NCBI RefSeq assembly: GCF_900103345.1
Contig: NZ_LT629702.1
Span: 3,906,001 to 3,970,000 of the forward strand
Direction of reading: 5' to 3'
DNA length: 64,000 nt
DNA from: Pseudomonas azotoformans
GTDB taxonomy: Bacteria > Pseudomonadota > Gammaproteobacteria > Pseudomonadales > Pseudomonadaceae
In this document: in pieces, positions 16,398 through 26,427 of the stretch
Layout of the letters: each line of letters begins with the position of its first letter
Position numbering within the stretch: the stretch's first letter is position 1
Notes under the pieces: model-generated
The model's input: the letters and a program-made list of their open reading frames with translations, nothing else
The model's database searches: none
What the model was told of the DNA's origin: nothing
Made by a program: the position numbers and the translations under genes

Positions 16398-17870
16398 TTA
16401 GCGGAACGGCGGCTCGTCGAAGCTGCGCAGTTTGCGCGAGTGCAGCGAGTTGAGTTCGGTGCGCAGTAGGTCCACCGCCTCGATACCGATCTTCAAGTGC
16501 TGGCTGACCGCACGCTCATAGAACGCGTTGGCCGAACCCGGCAGCTTGATTTCGCTGTGCAGCGGCTTGTCCGATACGCACAACAAGGTGCCGTACGGCA
16601 CACGCAACCGATAGCCTTGCGCGGCGATGGTGCCGCTTTCCATGTCCACGGCCACGGCGCGGGACAGGTTGATCAGTGGCCGCTCCTGGGCCCAGCGCAG
16701 TTCCCAGTTACGGTCGTCGTAGGTCAACACGGTGCCGGTACGCAGGCGTTTTTTCAGCTCTTCGCCTTTTTCGCCGGTAACGTTGGCGGCCGCTTGCTGC
16801 AACGCAAGCTGCACTTCAGCCAGCGCCGGGATCGGAATGTTCGGCGGCACCACGCGGTCGAGAATGCCGTCGCGGCGCATATAAGCGTGGGCCAGTACGT
16901 AGTCGCCGATGGTCTGGGATTGGCGCAGGCCGCCACAGTGGCCGATCATCAGCCAGCAATGTGGACGCAGCACGGCCAGGTGATCGGTGATGTTCTTGGC
17001 GTTGGACGGGCCGACGCCGATGTTTACCAGGGTCACGCCGTGGCCATCGGTGGCCTGCAGGTGGTAGGCCGGCATCTGGTAACGGTGCCACACCACGCCG
17101 GCGGCAATCGCCGAGGCTTCGCCGTGGTCCATGCTTTTGTCGATCACCACGTTGCCTGGCAGCACCATGCGGATAAAGCGCGGGTCGCTGCGCAGTTGCT
17201 CCAGGCCATGCAGGATGAACTGGTCTACATAACGGTGGTAGTTGGTCAGCAGGATCCACGGCTGCACATGGCGCCAGTCGCTACCGGTGTAGTGCACCAG
17301 GCGGCGCAGGGAGAAGTCCACGCGTGCCGCATCGAACAGCGCCAGCGGCAGCGGGTCGGTGTTTTCCCAGTCGTACAGGCCATCGGCGATGCCATCGGTG
17401 GCGGCCGACAGGTCGGTGCTGGGGAACACACGGGCCAGGGTCGCGGCAGTCACACCGGAACCAGCCAGCTCATCGCCCTGCTCCACCACGTAGGGGTACG
17501 GGATGTTCTGCTGGCTCACGCCGACTTCCACGGTCACGGTGAAGTCGTGCATCAGCGGCACCAGTTGCTCCAGCAGGTACTTACGGAACGCCGCAGGATG
17601 GGTGACGGTGACGCTGTAGGTTCCTGGTAGTTGAACCTTGGCATACGCCCGGGTGGTCTGTGGGACTTCGCCGTGGCAGTGGTAGGTCAGGCGCAGTTCC
17701 GGGTAGCGAAACAGCGCACGTTGCTCGGCGTCGGGCTCGACGCGGTCTTTGAGGTATTGCTTGAGGGCTTGATTGAGCGCGCCAGTGGCACGCTCATGCA
17801 GGGCCGCCAGCCGGTCCACGGCTTCTTCAGCGGTTTGAACGACAACAAAAGCTTCGGTCACGGTAAGCAT
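16398..17870 (-). CDS. amn: AMP nucleosidase
   Basis: A 490-residue enzyme that hydrolyses AMP to adenine and ribose 5-phosphate in purine turnover. The N-terminal AMN domain (about 1-170) is followed by a nucleoside-phosphorylase-like domain from about 250, with [40 protein letters not shown] and [19 protein letters not shown]. Length and motifs agree with E. coli Amn (about 484). It is a single gene; a REPIN follows its promoter side and an inverted repeat its end. Confidence 0.93.
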   Translation of the reverse strand: MLTVTEAFVVVQTAEEAVDRLAALHERATGALNQALKQYLKDRVEPDAEQRALFRYPELRLTYHCHGEVPQTTRAYAKVQLPGTYSVTVTHPAAFRKYLLEQLVPLMHDFTVTVEVGVSQQNIPYPYVVEQGDELAGSGVTAATLARVFPSTDLSAATDGIADGLYDWENTDPLPLALFDAARVDFSLRRLVHYTGSDWRHVQPWILLTNYHRYVDQFILHGLEQLRSDPRFIRMVLPGNVVIDKSMDHGEASAIAAGVVWHRYQMPAYHLQATDGHGVTLVNIGVGPSNAKNITDHLAVLRPHCWLMIGHCGGLRQSQTIGDYVLAHAYMRRDGILDRVVPPNIPIPALAEVQLALQQAAANVTGEKGEELKKRLRTGTVLTYDDRNWELRWAQERPLINLSRAVAVDMESGTIAAQGYRLRVPYGTLLCVSDKPLHSEIKLPGSANAFYERAVSQHLKIGIEAVDLLRTELNSLHSRKLRSFDEPPFR

Positions 17871-17948
17871 CCTGTGTTCTGACTTGCAGGCCTTTATCTT
17901 GCCTGTATCCCGGCCTCACCGAAACACCAGAGTTGGAATGCGGTAAAT

Positions 17949-18035
17949 GTGGGAAGGGGGCTTGCCCCCGATAGCTGACTGTCAGCCAACACATCTATCG
18001 CTGACACACCGCTATCGGGGGCAAGCCCCCTCCCA
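17949..18035. repeat. REPIN, family A, CCCAC ends outward
   Basis: Inverted pair of GGGGGCTTGCCCCCGATAGC-type halves between the start of amn and the end of the acyl-CoA dehydrogenase gene, with about 40 bases between the halves. Confidence 0.88.
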
Positions 18036-18049
18036 TATTTTTACTGCAT

Positions 18050-19705
18050 TTAGTCCGATGGATTGGGGGTGGAGCGGGCGACGAGCGCCGCCACATCCAC
18101 ACCACGCGGCAAGGTGCCGTATACCCGAGCGGACGATTCGCCCAACCGGCTGGCGATAAACCCATCACTGACCACCGCATTCCCCGCCTCCAGCAACAGC
18201 TTGGCCTGCAACGCCACGGCGATGTCCTCGGTAAGTTGTCGCGCACGGTACTGGATATCCTGGGTGTCCATGAATGCCGACTTGAGCTGTTCGATATGAC
18301 GCGCAAGCAACTTGTCGCCATGCCCATCCCCCAGTTCGACAAACAACGCCTCCAGCACGCCCGGCTCTTTCGACAACGCCCGCAGCACGTCCAGGCACTG
18401 CACATTGCCGGAACCTTCCCAGGTCGAGTTCACCGGTGCTTCACGGTAAAGACGCGGCAGGATGCTGTCCTCGACGTACCCCGCGCCGCCCATGCATTCA
18501 GCGGCCTCGTTGATCATCGCCGGCGCGCGCTTGCAGATCCAATACTTGCCCACCGCCGTCACCAGCCGGGCGAACTTGGCTTCCTGTTCATCGTCCAGAT
18601 GATCCAGCGCCCGGCCCATGCGCAGGCTCAGGGCCAGTGCGGACTCGCTTTCCAGCGCCAGGTCCGCCAGTACGTTCTGCATCAGGGGCTGCTCGCTGAG
18701 TACGCGCCCGCCGACCGCACGGTGGGCACAGTGATGGCTGGCCTGGGTCAGCGCCTGGCGCATCAGGGCGCTGGAGCCGACCATGCAATCGAAGCGAGTC
18801 ATGGCGACCATCTCGATGATAGTCGGCACGCCACGGCCTTCTTCGCCGATCATCCAGGCCAGGGCACCCCGGAACTCCACTTCGCTGGAGGCATTGGAGC
18901 AGTTGCCGAGTTTGTTTTTCAGGCGCTGGATGTAGAACTGGTTGCGTGTGTCATCCGGACGGTGCCGGGGCAGCAGGAAGCAGGTGAGACCTTTGTCGGT
19001 CTGGGCCAAGGTGAGGAACGCGTCGCACATCGGTGCCGAACAGAACCACTTGTGGCCCACCAGTTCATAGGCCTGCCCTGGCCCGCCGGTGCCCACCGGG
19101 TAAGCGCGGGTGGTGTTGGCCCGCACATCGGTGCCGCCCTGCTTCTCGGTCATGGCCATGCCGATGGTGGCACCGGCCTTGTGGGCGATGCCAACGTTGC
19201 GCGAATCGTATTGGTTATTGAGGACTTTCGGCACCCAGATATTGGCCAGGTCCGGCTGCAAACGCAGCGCTGGCACACAGGCGAAGGTCATGGTCAGCGG
19301 GCAGCCGGTACCGGCTTCGGCCTGGCTGTGCAGGTAGGTCATGGCGGCGCGGGCCACGTGGGCGCCGGACTGCGGATGGGCCCAGGGCAAGGAGGGCAAA
19401 CCGTGTTCGACGGCGGTGCGCATCAGTTCGTGATAAGCCGGATGAAACTCCACGAGGTCGATGCGATGACCATACCGGTCATGGCTGTTGAACACCGGCT
19501 TGTTATGGTTGGCCAGGAACCCGGCGTCCATCAACGGCCCGCCCGCCAACGCACCGTAGGCATCGATACGCGCCTGCGCCCAGCCGGCGCCAAAGCGACG
19601 CGACCATTCCTGCAGGGGCAAGTCGATACGGTACAGGTTGGCGCCATCCAGGGACGGCGGCTGGTTGGTGACGTCGTGGGTTTCGGCAAATTGATGCAGG
19701 TTCAT
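18050..19705 (-). CDS. AidB-like acyl-CoA dehydrogenase family protein
   Basis: A 551-residue flavoprotein with the AidB layout: an AidB-type N-terminal domain, the acyl-CoA dehydrogenase fold with MAMTEKQGGTDVRANTTRA and the catalytic region, and the extended C-terminal helical domain (ECMGGAGYVEDSILPRLYRE, then NSTWEGSGNVQCLDVLRAL). E. coli AidB binds DNA and isovaleryl-CoA and belongs to the Ada response to alkylation. No ada or alkB gene is nearby, so involvement in alkylation defence is by homology only. It stands alone between a REPIN and the kinase gene. Confidence 0.85.
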   Translation of the reverse strand: MNLHQFAETHDVTNQPPSLDGANLYRIDLPLQEWSRRFGAGWAQARIDAYGALAGGPLMDAGFLANHNKPVFNSHDRYGHRIDLVEFHPAYHELMRTAVEHGLPSLPWAHPQSGAHVARAAMTYLHSQAEAGTGCPLTMTFACVPALRLQPDLANIWVPKVLNNQYDSRNVGIAHKAGATIGMAMTEKQGGTDVRANTTRAYPVGTGGPGQAYELVGHKWFCSAPMCDAFLTLAQTDKGLTCFLLPRHRPDDTRNQFYIQRLKNKLGNCSNASSEVEFRGALAWMIGEEGRGVPTIIEMVAMTRFDCMVGSSALMRQALTQASHHCAHRAVGGRVLSEQPLMQNVLADLALESESALALSLRMGRALDHLDDEQEAKFARLVTAVGKYWICKRAPAMINEAAECMGGAGYVEDSILPRLYREAPVNSTWEGSGNVQCLDVLRALSKEPGVLEALFVELGDGHGDKLLARHIEQLKSAFMDTQDIQYRARQLTEDIAVALQAKLLLEAGNAVVSDGFIASRLGESSARVYGTLPRGVDVAALVARSTPNPSD

Positions 19706-19774
19706 GACGGGCCTCCAAGAAAAAAGGCCACGTTCAGTTGAGGCCTGCTTTTCAGTTAAGCACCGTCATACCCC

Positions 19775-22165
19775 TTAAAAAAGTGGCATACCCGCCGATT
19801 GTCCGGCGCTTTTGCCCTCTAAAGGGTGCAACAACCGACGCTCCAACACCGCCTGCAATGCCTCGAAACGCACAGGCTTGGCCAGGCGCTCGGAAATCCC
19901 GATGCCATGGCACCCCTCACGTTCCGACACCTTCAGCGACGTGCTCAAGGCAATCACTGGTAATTCGCCACAGCCCGGCAGCGCACGAATCTGACAGCAC
20001 AACGAGAAACCACCCTCGGGAATATCCAACAGCACTGCGTCGAAATCCGCCGCCTGCAACGCCGCCAACGCGTTCGGGCCGCTGTCCACGGTTTTCACCC
20101 GGTAACCGAGCTTGAGCAGCATGCCGCGCACCGCCAACTGGCCGACGCTGTTGTCATCCACCAGCAGCACCGAGCACTCCTGGGGCGCACGTTGCTTGTC
20201 CGGCGCTGGCTTGGACTCGGGCGCGACCGGGCGGACCTCCACCTCCAGTTGGAAGCGGCTGCCTTTGCGCGGTTCGGAATGATGGGTAAGGCGCCCGCCC
20301 AGCAGCTCGATCAGTTGCCGGCAGATGGCCAGGCCGATGCCCAGGCCACCGTATTCACGGGTGGTGGAGCCATCCAGCTGGAAGAAGCGCTGGTACAGGG
20401 TGGCCTCGTCAAGGAAAGCAAAGCCGATCCCGGTATCGGTGACGATAAAGCTCAGGCGCAGGAGGCCGTCGCTGTGGGGCACGCCAACCACCCGCAGGCG
20501 CACCGAACCTTCGTGGGTGAATTTAAAGGCGTTATCCAGCAGGCAATCGAGGCACTGCAACAGTTTGTCGGCGTCGCCCAGCACACGGTCCGGCAGCTCG
20601 TCCGCCACGTCGATGGAAAACGCCAGGCCCTTGCTCTGGGCGCTGGCGCTGAACTGCTGGCGCAAGGTGTCGAGCGTACCGCGCAGGCTGAACACCTTGG
20701 GCTGTGCAACCAGGCGCCCGGCCTGCAGCTCGGTGAGGGTAAGGATACCGTTGACCATGCGCATCATGTCCCGCGCCGAGCCGGCGGCGGTTTGCTGGTA
20801 TTGCGCCATGTCCGCATCCAGCGGCACCGTCTGCATGAGTTCGAGGGAGCCGATCACGCCGTTCATCGGGGTGCGCAATTCGTGGGTCAGGGTGGCGAGG
20901 AATTCATCCTTCAGGCGGTTGCTGCGGGCCAATTGCAGGTTGAGCACTTCGAGCTTCTGGCTGGCATCGAACAGGATCTGCGCCTGTTGCTCGCGCATCG
21001 CGTTGATGCGGTCTGCCAGGGCCAGGGACAACAGCGCCACTTCGATCGCCGAACCGATCTGGCTGGCGTACATGGTCAGGAACACATTCGGCAGGTAGCC
21101 CAAAACCATCAGGGTATTCACCACCCCGCCGAGCAGGAACGCCGACCAGGCGATGATGAAATAGCGCGCCACCCGCTGCCCGCAATACCAGGCCTTGATG
21201 GCTGCGACAAAGATGGTCACGGTAAACACCAGTGCCAAGCCGGTGGCCAGGCGCAGCGCTAGCGCATAGCTGGTCATCAACGACAGCAGCATCACCACAC
21301 CGCCGCACGCCACCAGCGCCAGCAACAGACGGTTGATCCAGCGACTGTGCTGGGCCGTGTGCAGAAAGCTGCGCGCAAACAGGCTGCCGAACAACGCCGC
21401 CGAGCCAATCAGGAACGGTGTCGCGGCATTCGCCCACCACGGGTTGTCCGGCCAGAAGTACTCCACTGCCGCGCCATTGACCGACAGCTGGTACATGCCG
21501 AATGAAGCGATATACAGGATGTAATAGAGGTAGCTGGTGTCGCGCACGCTGAGATAGATGAACAGGTTGTACACCAGCATGCCCAGCAACACGCCATAGA
21601 TCAGGCCCAACACATACAGGCGCAGCGGCTGTTGCTCCAGATACGCGGTGCTGGACCACAGCGTCAACGGCGCCTGGATCGAGCCTTCGCTTTGCAGGCG
21701 CAGGTAGACGGTTTTTGCTTCGCCCGGCGTGAAGTCGAGCTTGAACAGGTAGTTGTTCTGGCGAATCTCACGGGCGGCAAACGGCAACGCATCCCCTGTG
21801 CGCCCGGCGAGGCGATAGGTGCCGGTGCTGTCGGGCAGGTACAGATCCAGATGGTCGAGCGGCGGGTAGGCCAGCTCCAGCAACCAGGTACGCTGAGCTT
21901 CGGGATTCTTGGGCAGGTAGTGCAGATTGACTTTGAGCCAGAACACCGAACGTGAGTAACCGGCATTGAGCGTGTCTTTATCGTGGGATTTGAATAGCGT
22001 GACGGCGGAGGGTGCGCTGACATCGGCGATGGTGAGGGCATCGGTGGGGTCTTCGAGCACTTGCAGGGCTCGCCCCAGCGGCAGGCTTCGCGTGTCCTGG
22101 TTGAACTCAATGGCGCTGGCGAGCATCGGCAGCCCGCACAACAATAAAATCAGCAAATAGCGCAT
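19775..22165 (-). CDS. 7TM-DISM hybrid sensor histidine kinase/response regulator
   Basis: A 796-residue sensor. A signal peptide (1-18) and a periplasmic 7TMR-DISMED2 domain (about 35-160) precede seven membrane helices (about 180-380) and a HisKA domain with H428 in FLATLTHELRTPMNG. The ATPase domain has GGLGIGLAICRQLIELLGG. A receiver domain follows (VLLVDDNSVGQL, with the conserved late lysine in LAKPVRF). In the receiver the phosphoacceptor loop reads LLDIPEGG, two residues shorter than the usual D-x-x-M-P. The domain order recalls RetS/LadS-type sensors of pseudomonads, but it is not either of them. It is divergent from thiD. Signal and output are unknown. Confidence 0.87.
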   Translation of the reverse strand: MRYLLILLLCGLPMLASAIEFNQDTRSLPLGRALQVLEDPTDALTIADVSAPSAVTLFKSHDKDTLNAGYSRSVFWLKVNLHYLPKNPEAQRTWLLELAYPPLDHLDLYLPDSTGTYRLAGRTGDALPFAAREIRQNNYLFKLDFTPGEAKTVYLRLQSEGSIQAPLTLWSSTAYLEQQPLRLYVLGLIYGVLLGMLVYNLFIYLSVRDTSYLYYILYIASFGMYQLSVNGAAVEYFWPDNPWWANAATPFLIGSAALFGSLFARSFLHTAQHSRWINRLLLALVACGGVVMLLSLMTSYALALRLATGLALVFTVTIFVAAIKAWYCGQRVARYFIIAWSAFLLGGVVNTLMVLGYLPNVFLTMYASQIGSAIEVALLSLALADRINAMREQQAQILFDASQKLEVLNLQLARSNRLKDEFLATLTHELRTPMNGVIGSLELMQTVPLDADMAQYQQTAAGSARDMMRMVNGILTLTELQAGRLVAQPKVFSLRGTLDTLRQQFSASAQSKGLAFSIDVADELPDRVLGDADKLLQCLDCLLDNAFKFTHEGSVRLRVVGVPHSDGLLRLSFIVTDTGIGFAFLDEATLYQRFFQLDGSTTREYGGLGIGLAICRQLIELLGGRLTHHSEPRKGSRFQLEVEVRPVAPESKPAPDKQRAPQECSVLLVDDNSVGQLAVRGMLLKLGYRVKTVDSGPNALAALQAADFDAVLLDIPEGGFSLCCQIRALPGCGELPVIALSTSLKVSEREGCHGIGISERLAKPVRFEALQAVLERRLLHPLEGKSAGQSAGMPLF

Positions 22166-22328
22166 AGAGCCCCAGCGTGGCCTGTCCGGTTATGTCAAAA
22201 AGCCCCCCATTCCTTTTGAGAAGACGTATACCGGCAATACAGTTAGTCGTTTGGATCCACTCTAGCATAGCCACTAAAGGCTATTAGACACCATTGAAAT
22301 AATTTTTTGAAAGGCTCTAGAACGGGGC

Positions 22329-22366
22329 TTTCAGCAATTCGCGCGCACTCATTTGGGTTGCTGAAA
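22329..22366 (+). promoter_or_regulatory. 9-bp hairpin in the thiD upstream region
   Basis: TTTCAGCAA (22329-22337) pairs with TTGCTGAAA (22358-22366). A smaller ATAGCC/GGCTAT hairpin lies at about 22267-22284. The conserved THI-box sequence of a TPP riboswitch was looked for in 22166-22440 and is absent. Confidence 0.4.
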
Positions 22367-22440
22367 CCTTCCACCCGCGGTGAAAATCCTCCTTCGCGCA
22401 ACAGCCCCGCCAAAAGCGTTTGGTGGTAAGCTCGCGCACC

Positions 22441-23238
22441 ATGAATATCTACAGCTCTCGCCCCGTTGTCCTCTGTCTCTCCGGCCATGATCCCAGTGGT
22501 GGCGCCGGCTTGCAGGCAGATATCGAAGCCCTGCTCGCCCAGGGTTGCCATGCGGCTCCGGCCGTCACCGCGCTGACTGTGCAGAACACGGTCAACGTCA
22601 GCGATTTCCGCGTGCTCGACCGCGAGTGGGTGCTGGCCCAGGCCAATGCCGTGCTCGCCGACTCCGAAGTGGCGGCGGTCAAGCTCGGCATGCTCGGCTC
22701 CACCGCGATGGTCGACACCGTGGTCGAACTGTTGCAGGCGCATCCGCACCTGCCGGTGGTGTGCGACCCGGTACTGCGCGCCGGCGGCGGCGGCAGCCTG
22801 GGCAAGGACGAAGTGGGCTATGCGATGCGCGAGCGGCTGTTGCCGTTGTCACTGATTGCCACACCGAACCTGCCGGAAGCTCGCATCCTTGCCGAACTGC
22901 CTGAAGGCACGGCGGACGAGTGCGCCGAGAAGCTGTTGCCGTTCATCAAACACCTGCTGATTACCGGTGGGCATGGCGATGAGCACGAAGTGCATAACCG
23001 ACTGTATAGCCGTGACGGCACACGTCAGACCTTTACCTGCCAGCGCCTGCCCGGTAGCTATCACGGTTCGGGCTGCACGCTGGCCAGCGCACTGGCTGGG
23101 CGTCTGGCCCAGGGCGAAGGCCTGGCCAGCGCCGTGCAATCGGCCCTCAACTACACTTGGCGCACCCTGCGTGACGCCGAACAACTCGGCCAGGGCCAGT
23201 TTGTGCCGCGCCGTCTGCCGCTGGATTTCTGCTCTTAA
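22441..23238 (+). CDS. thiD: Hydroxymethylpyrimidine/phosphomethylpyrimidine kinase ThiD
   Basis: A 265-residue ribokinase-fold enzyme that phosphorylates HMP and HMP-P for thiamine synthesis. Signatures are LSGHDPSGGAGLQADIEALL at the N-terminus, VKLGMLGS, VCDPVLRAGGGG, TPNLPEA and the C-terminal anion hole GSGCTLASALAG. The start at 22441 gives MNIYSSRPVVLCLSGHD. It is followed after 18 bases by thiE and then hemL, all on one strand, forming a thiD-thiE-hemL operon. Confidence 0.93.
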   Translation: MNIYSSRPVVLCLSGHDPSGGAGLQADIEALLAQGCHAAPAVTALTVQNTVNVSDFRVLDREWVLAQANAVLADSEVAAVKLGMLGSTAMVDTVVELLQAHPHLPVVCDPVLRAGGGGSLGKDEVGYAMRERLLPLSLIATPNLPEARILAELPEGTADECAEKLLPFIKHLLITGGHGDEHEVHNRLYSRDGTRQTFTCQRLPGSYHGSGCTLASALAGRLAQGEGLASAVQSALNYTWRTLRDAEQLGQGQFVPRRLPLDFCS

Positions 23239-23256
23239 CAGCACGAGGCCTGCCTG

Positions 23257-23880
23257 ATGAAACTACGTGGCCTTTACGCCATTACCGACAGCCAACTGTT
23301 GGCCGGCAAATTCCTCGCCTACGTCGAAGCGGCGCTGGACGGTGGCGTGACCCTGCTGCAATACCGCGACAAAAGCAGCGACGAAGCCCGGCGCCTGCGT
23401 GAAGCAGAGAAGCTGCGAGAGCTGTGTTCGCGCTACAAGACCCAACTCATTATCAACGACGACGCCGAACTGGCCGCACGCCTCGGCGTCGGCGTGCACC
23501 TGGGCCAGACCGACGGCCCGCTGACCCCGGCCCGCGCCCTGCTTGGCTCCAAGGCCATCATCGGTTCCACCTGCCACAGCCAGATCGAACTGGCCGAGCA
23601 GGCGGCCAAGGAAGGCGCCAGCTACGTCGCCTTCGGTCGTTTTTTCAATTCCAACACCAAGCCCGGCGCGCCTGCCGCCACTGTCGAGATGCTGGCCCAG
23701 GCCCGGGCGCGCCTGCAGTTGCCAATCTGCGTGATCGGCGGCATTACCCTGGAGAACGCCGAGCCCCTGGTGGCCCACGGTGCCGACCTGCTGGCGGTGG
23801 TGCACGGCCTGTTTGGCGCCGACACAACCCAGGAAGTCACGCGCCGAGCCCGCGCGTTCAACGCCCTTCTTAAGATTTGA
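23257..23880 (+). CDS. thiE: Thiamine phosphate synthase ThiE
   Basis: A 207-residue TIM-barrel enzyme that joins HMP pyrophosphate and thiazole phosphate to thiamine phosphate. The motifs [64 protein letters not shown] and the phosphate-binding VIGGIT are all present. It completes the coupling step that uses the ThiD product, and the two genes lie in tandem. Confidence 0.94.
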   Translation: MKLRGLYAITDSQLLAGKFLAYVEAALDGGVTLLQYRDKSSDEARRLREAEKLRELCSRYKTQLIINDDAELAARLGVGVHLGQTDGPLTPARALLGSKAIIGSTCHSQIELAEQAAKEGASYVAFGRFFNSNTKPGAPAATVEMLAQARARLQLPICVIGGITLENAEPLVAHGADLLAVVHGLFGADTTQEVTRRARAFNALLKI

Positions 23881-23897
23881 TTTTAGAGAGCCTCATC

Positions 23898-25181
23898 ATG
23901 TCCCGTTCCGAAACGCTGTTTGCCAATGCCCAGAAACACATCCCCGGCGGTGTGAACTCCCCCGTGCGTGCGTTCAAGAGCGTGGGCGGTACGCCGCTGT
24001 TCTTCAAGCATGCCGAAGGCGCCTACGTCACCGACGAAGATGACAAGCGCTACGTGGACTACGTGGGTTCCTGGGGCCCGATGATTCTCGGCCACAGCCA
24101 CCCGGACGTGCTGGATGCGGTGCGCAAACAGCTGGAACACGGCCTGTCCTACGGCGCGCCGACCGCCATGGAAACCGAGATGGCGGACCTGGTCTGCTCG
24201 ATCGTACCGTCGATGGAAATGGTGCGCATGGTCAGCTCCGGCACCGAAGCCACCATGAGCGCGATCCGCCTGGCCCGTGGTTTCACCGGCCGCGACAGCA
24301 TCATCAAGTTCGAAGGTTGCTACCATGGCCACTCCGACAGCCTGTTGGTCAAGGCCGGTTCCGGCCTGCTGACCCAGGGCGTGCCAAGCTCGGCCGGTGT
24401 ACCGGCGGCGTTTGCCAAACACACCCTGACCCTGCCGTTCAACGACATCGCCGCCGTCGAGCAGATGCTCAATGAAGTGGGCCAGGATGTGGCGTGCATC
24501 ATCGTCGAACCGGTGGCCGGCAACATGAACTGCGTACCGCCGGCGCCGGGCTTTCTCGAAGGCCTGCGCGAGCAGTGCGACAAACACGGTGTGGTGCTGA
24601 TTTTCGACGAAGTGATGACCGGTTTCCGCGTCGCCCTCGGCGGCGCCCAGGCGCACTACGGCGTCACGCCGGACCTGAGCACCTTCGGCAAGATCATCGG
24701 CGGCGGCATGCCGGTGGGCTGCTTCGGCGGCAAGCGCGAGATCATGCAGCACATCGCGCCGCTGGGCCCGGTGTATCAGGCGGGCACCTTGTCGGGTAAC
24801 CCACTGGCCATGGCCGCCGGCCTCACCACCCTGCGCCTGATCAGCCGCCCAGGCTTCCACGCCGAGCTGACCGACTACACCACACGCCTGCTCGACGGCC
24901 TGCAACAGCGCGCCGATGCCGCTGGCATTCCATTTGTCACCACCCAGGCCGGCGGCATGTTCGGCCTGTACTTCAGCGGCGCCGACGATATCGTCACCTT
25001 TGATGACGTGATGGGCAGCGATGCCGATCTGTTCAAACGCTTCTTCCACCTGATGCTGGAAGGCGGCGTGTACCTGGCACCGAGCGCTTTCGAAGCCGGC
25101 TTCACCTCGATCGCCCATGGCGAAGCCGAGCTGAAACTGACCCTCGACGCCGCCGAACGCGCCTTCGCCGCACTGAAGTAA
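23898..25181 (+). CDS. hemL: Glutamate-1-semialdehyde 2,1-aminomutase HemL
   Basis: A 427-residue PLP enzyme that makes 5-aminolevulinate from glutamate-1-semialdehyde, the last step of the C5 route to haem. The PLP lysine is K265 in [31 protein letters not shown] and [10 protein letters not shown] are further signatures. The start at 23898 gives [18 protein letters not shown]. It follows thiE after 17 bases and ends with a terminator hairpin. Confidence 0.95.
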   Translation: MSRSETLFANAQKHIPGGVNSPVRAFKSVGGTPLFFKHAEGAYVTDEDDKRYVDYVGSWGPMILGHSHPDVLDAVRKQLEHGLSYGAPTAMETEMADLVCSIVPSMEMVRMVSSGTEATMSAIRLARGFTGRDSIIKFEGCYHGHSDSLLVKAGSGLLTQGVPSSAGVPAAFAKHTLTLPFNDIAAVEQMLNEVGQDVACIIVEPVAGNMNCVPPAPGFLEGLREQCDKHGVVLIFDEVMTGFRVALGGAQAHYGVTPDLSTFGKIIGGGMPVGCFGGKREIMQHIAPLGPVYQAGTLSGNPLAMAAGLTTLRLISRPGFHAELTDYTTRLLDGLQQRADAAGIPFVTTQAGGMFGLYFSGADDIVTFDDVMGSDADLFKRFFHLMLEGGVYLAPSAFEAGFTSIAHGEAELKLTLDAAERAFAALK

Positions 25182-25195
25182 TAGGCCGCAACCAT

Positions 25196-25222
25196 CAGGC
25201 ACCGCGCAAACGGTGTCTGATT
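25196..25222 (+). terminator. Terminator after the thiD-thiE-hemL operon
   Basis: CAGGCACCG pairs with CGGTGTCTG (one G-U) over a six-base loop, followed by ATTT; it starts 14 bases after the hemL stop. The T run is short, so efficiency is uncertain. Confidence 0.6.
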
Positions 25223-25318
25223 TGCTACTTTGCTTACAGATATTTCCGAGTTTTTCCGAGAATTCACCTGCAATCCGGCAGATAACTTGCCCAAGCAGCA
25301 GAAAAACGAGTAAAGACT

Positions 25319-25348
25319 TTGTAAGCAGAGGCCTGCTTATTTCATAAT
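25319..25348 (+). promoter_or_regulatory. Candidate sigma-70 promoter of the Sel1-repeat gene
   Basis: TTGTAA, 18 bases, CATAAT, followed by a GCGCG discriminator. It lies about 60 bases before the start codon at 25407, which has GAGG well placed upstream. Confidence 0.5.
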
Positions 25349-25406
25349 GCGCGCTTATTGGATCCCCCGAGGGTCCGCGTGCCCCGTCAGAGGTAAGTCG
25401 ATTCCC

Positions 25407-25961
25407 ATGAAACGCACCGGCCGCACCCTGGTACTGGGCTGCCTGTTGCTCCTTCAGCCGCTGCTGGCACATGCACAAGCAGGCGGCAACTCGTTGTTAA
25501 TCCCAGCGATGGGTCGTTGCACCCTCAATACCCAGCCAGACAGCCAGGCCGAAGCCCTGAGCGCGTGCCAGAAACAGGCCGACGGCGGGGATGCGCAGGC
25601 GCAATACGAGTTGGGCGAGTACTTCCACGACAGCAAGAACCCTGCCCGCGACCTCAACAAGGCCTTGAGCTACTTCGAGAAAGCCTCGTTGCAGGGCCAT
25701 GCCCAGGCGCAATTCCAACTGGGCAACATGTTCTTCAAGGGCGAAGGGGTGCCGGCCAATAACGTCCAGGCGTATATCGTGCTGAAAATGGCCGCGGTCA
25801 ACGGCGCTGAAGACGCGCTGGACACCGCCGACGAAGTCGCCGAGCACATGCAGCGCGATGAACTGGAAGTGGCGACCCAGGTGCTGGGCCAGATTTTCCG
25901 CAATTACCTTTTGGAACTGCAGAGCGCCGATGGGCGTTCGCCCTTCTCACCCCTGCCCTGA
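25407..25961 (+). CDS. Exported Sel1-repeat (TPR-like) protein
   Basis: A 184-residue protein with a signal peptide (MKRTGRTLVLGCLLLLQPLLAHAQA). Two to three Sel1-type repeats follow, visible as DAQAQYELGEYFHDSKNPAR, LSYFEKASLQGHAQAQFQLG and GVPANNVQAYIVLKMAAVNG. Sel1 repeats form helical solenoids that hold protein partners. It is probably periplasmic. It is convergent with the DUF1820 gene, only eight bases apart. Its partner is unknown. Confidence 0.82.
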   Translation: MKRTGRTLVLGCLLLLQPLLAHAQAGGNSLLIPAMGRCTLNTQPDSQAEALSACQKQADGGDAQAQYELGEYFHDSKNPARDLNKALSYFEKASLQGHAQAQFQLGNMFFKGEGVPANNVQAYIVLKMAAVNGAEDALDTADEVAEHMQRDELEVATQVLGQIFRNYLLELQSADGRSPFSPLP

Positions 25962-25969
25962 CAGCCGCC

Positions 25970-26296
25970 TTACTTCTCCGGCATTGGCATCGGAAATGGC
26001 ATCACATTGCTGGTACCCCGTGCCTCGCTGATCTTCGGCGTGCCCAAGCGCTCGACTTCATCGATGCGCACAATCGAATGCATCGGCACAAAACTGCGCA
26101 CCACGCCTTCGAACTGCGCCTTGAGCTTCTCTTCGCCCGGGTCGACAACCAACTGGGTGCGCTCGCCAAAGACGAACTCTTCCACCTCCAGGAAACCCCA
26201 CAGATCACTTTGATAGATCTGCTTGGCGTACATTTCGAACACCTGGCCCTGGTTGAGGAAAATCACCTTGTAGATTGGAGCTTCACGTTTGGTCAT
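25970..26296 (-). CDS. DUF1820 family protein
   Basis: A 108-residue cytoplasmic protein. The start at 26296 gives MTKREAPIYKVIFLNQGQ, the normal DUF1820 beginning. The family core IYQSDLWGFLEVEEFVFGER, then VVDPGEEKLKAQFEGV and HSIVRIDEVE, is intact, and the C-terminus is methionine/proline-rich. It is conserved in gammaproteobacteria next to miaB, as here. Function unknown. Confidence 0.85.
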   Translation of the reverse strand: MTKREAPIYKVIFLNQGQVFEMYAKQIYQSDLWGFLEVEEFVFGERTQLVVDPGEEKLKAQFEGVVRSFVPMHSIVRIDEVERLGTPKISEARGTSNVMPFPMPMPEK

Positions 26297-26365
26297 GGTG
26301 GGCGAACAACACATCGGGGATATAAAAGAGGGCGCGAACTATAGCATGGCACCCGATGCACAACG

Positions 26366-26395
26366 CTAGGAACCAATGGGCATGCCCCCTATAAT
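26366..26395 (+). promoter_or_regulatory. Candidate promoter of miaB
   Basis: A perfect TATAAT at 26390-26395 followed by GCGCGG, 33 bases before the miaB start. The -35 region (CTAGGA/TAGGAA) is weak. Confidence 0.5.
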
Positions 26396-26427
26396 GCGCG
26401 GTTCTTTACCACCAGTTGACGATTCCC

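Noticed and set aside
22166..22440. TPP riboswitch expected before thiD
   Set aside because: The THI-box core sequences are absent; only unrelated hairpins are present. In this group the riboswitch is usually at thiC.
23883..25478. 531-residue minus-strand open frame
   Set aside because: It lies opposite hemL, has no conserved motif, and results from the GC-rich third codon positions of hemL.
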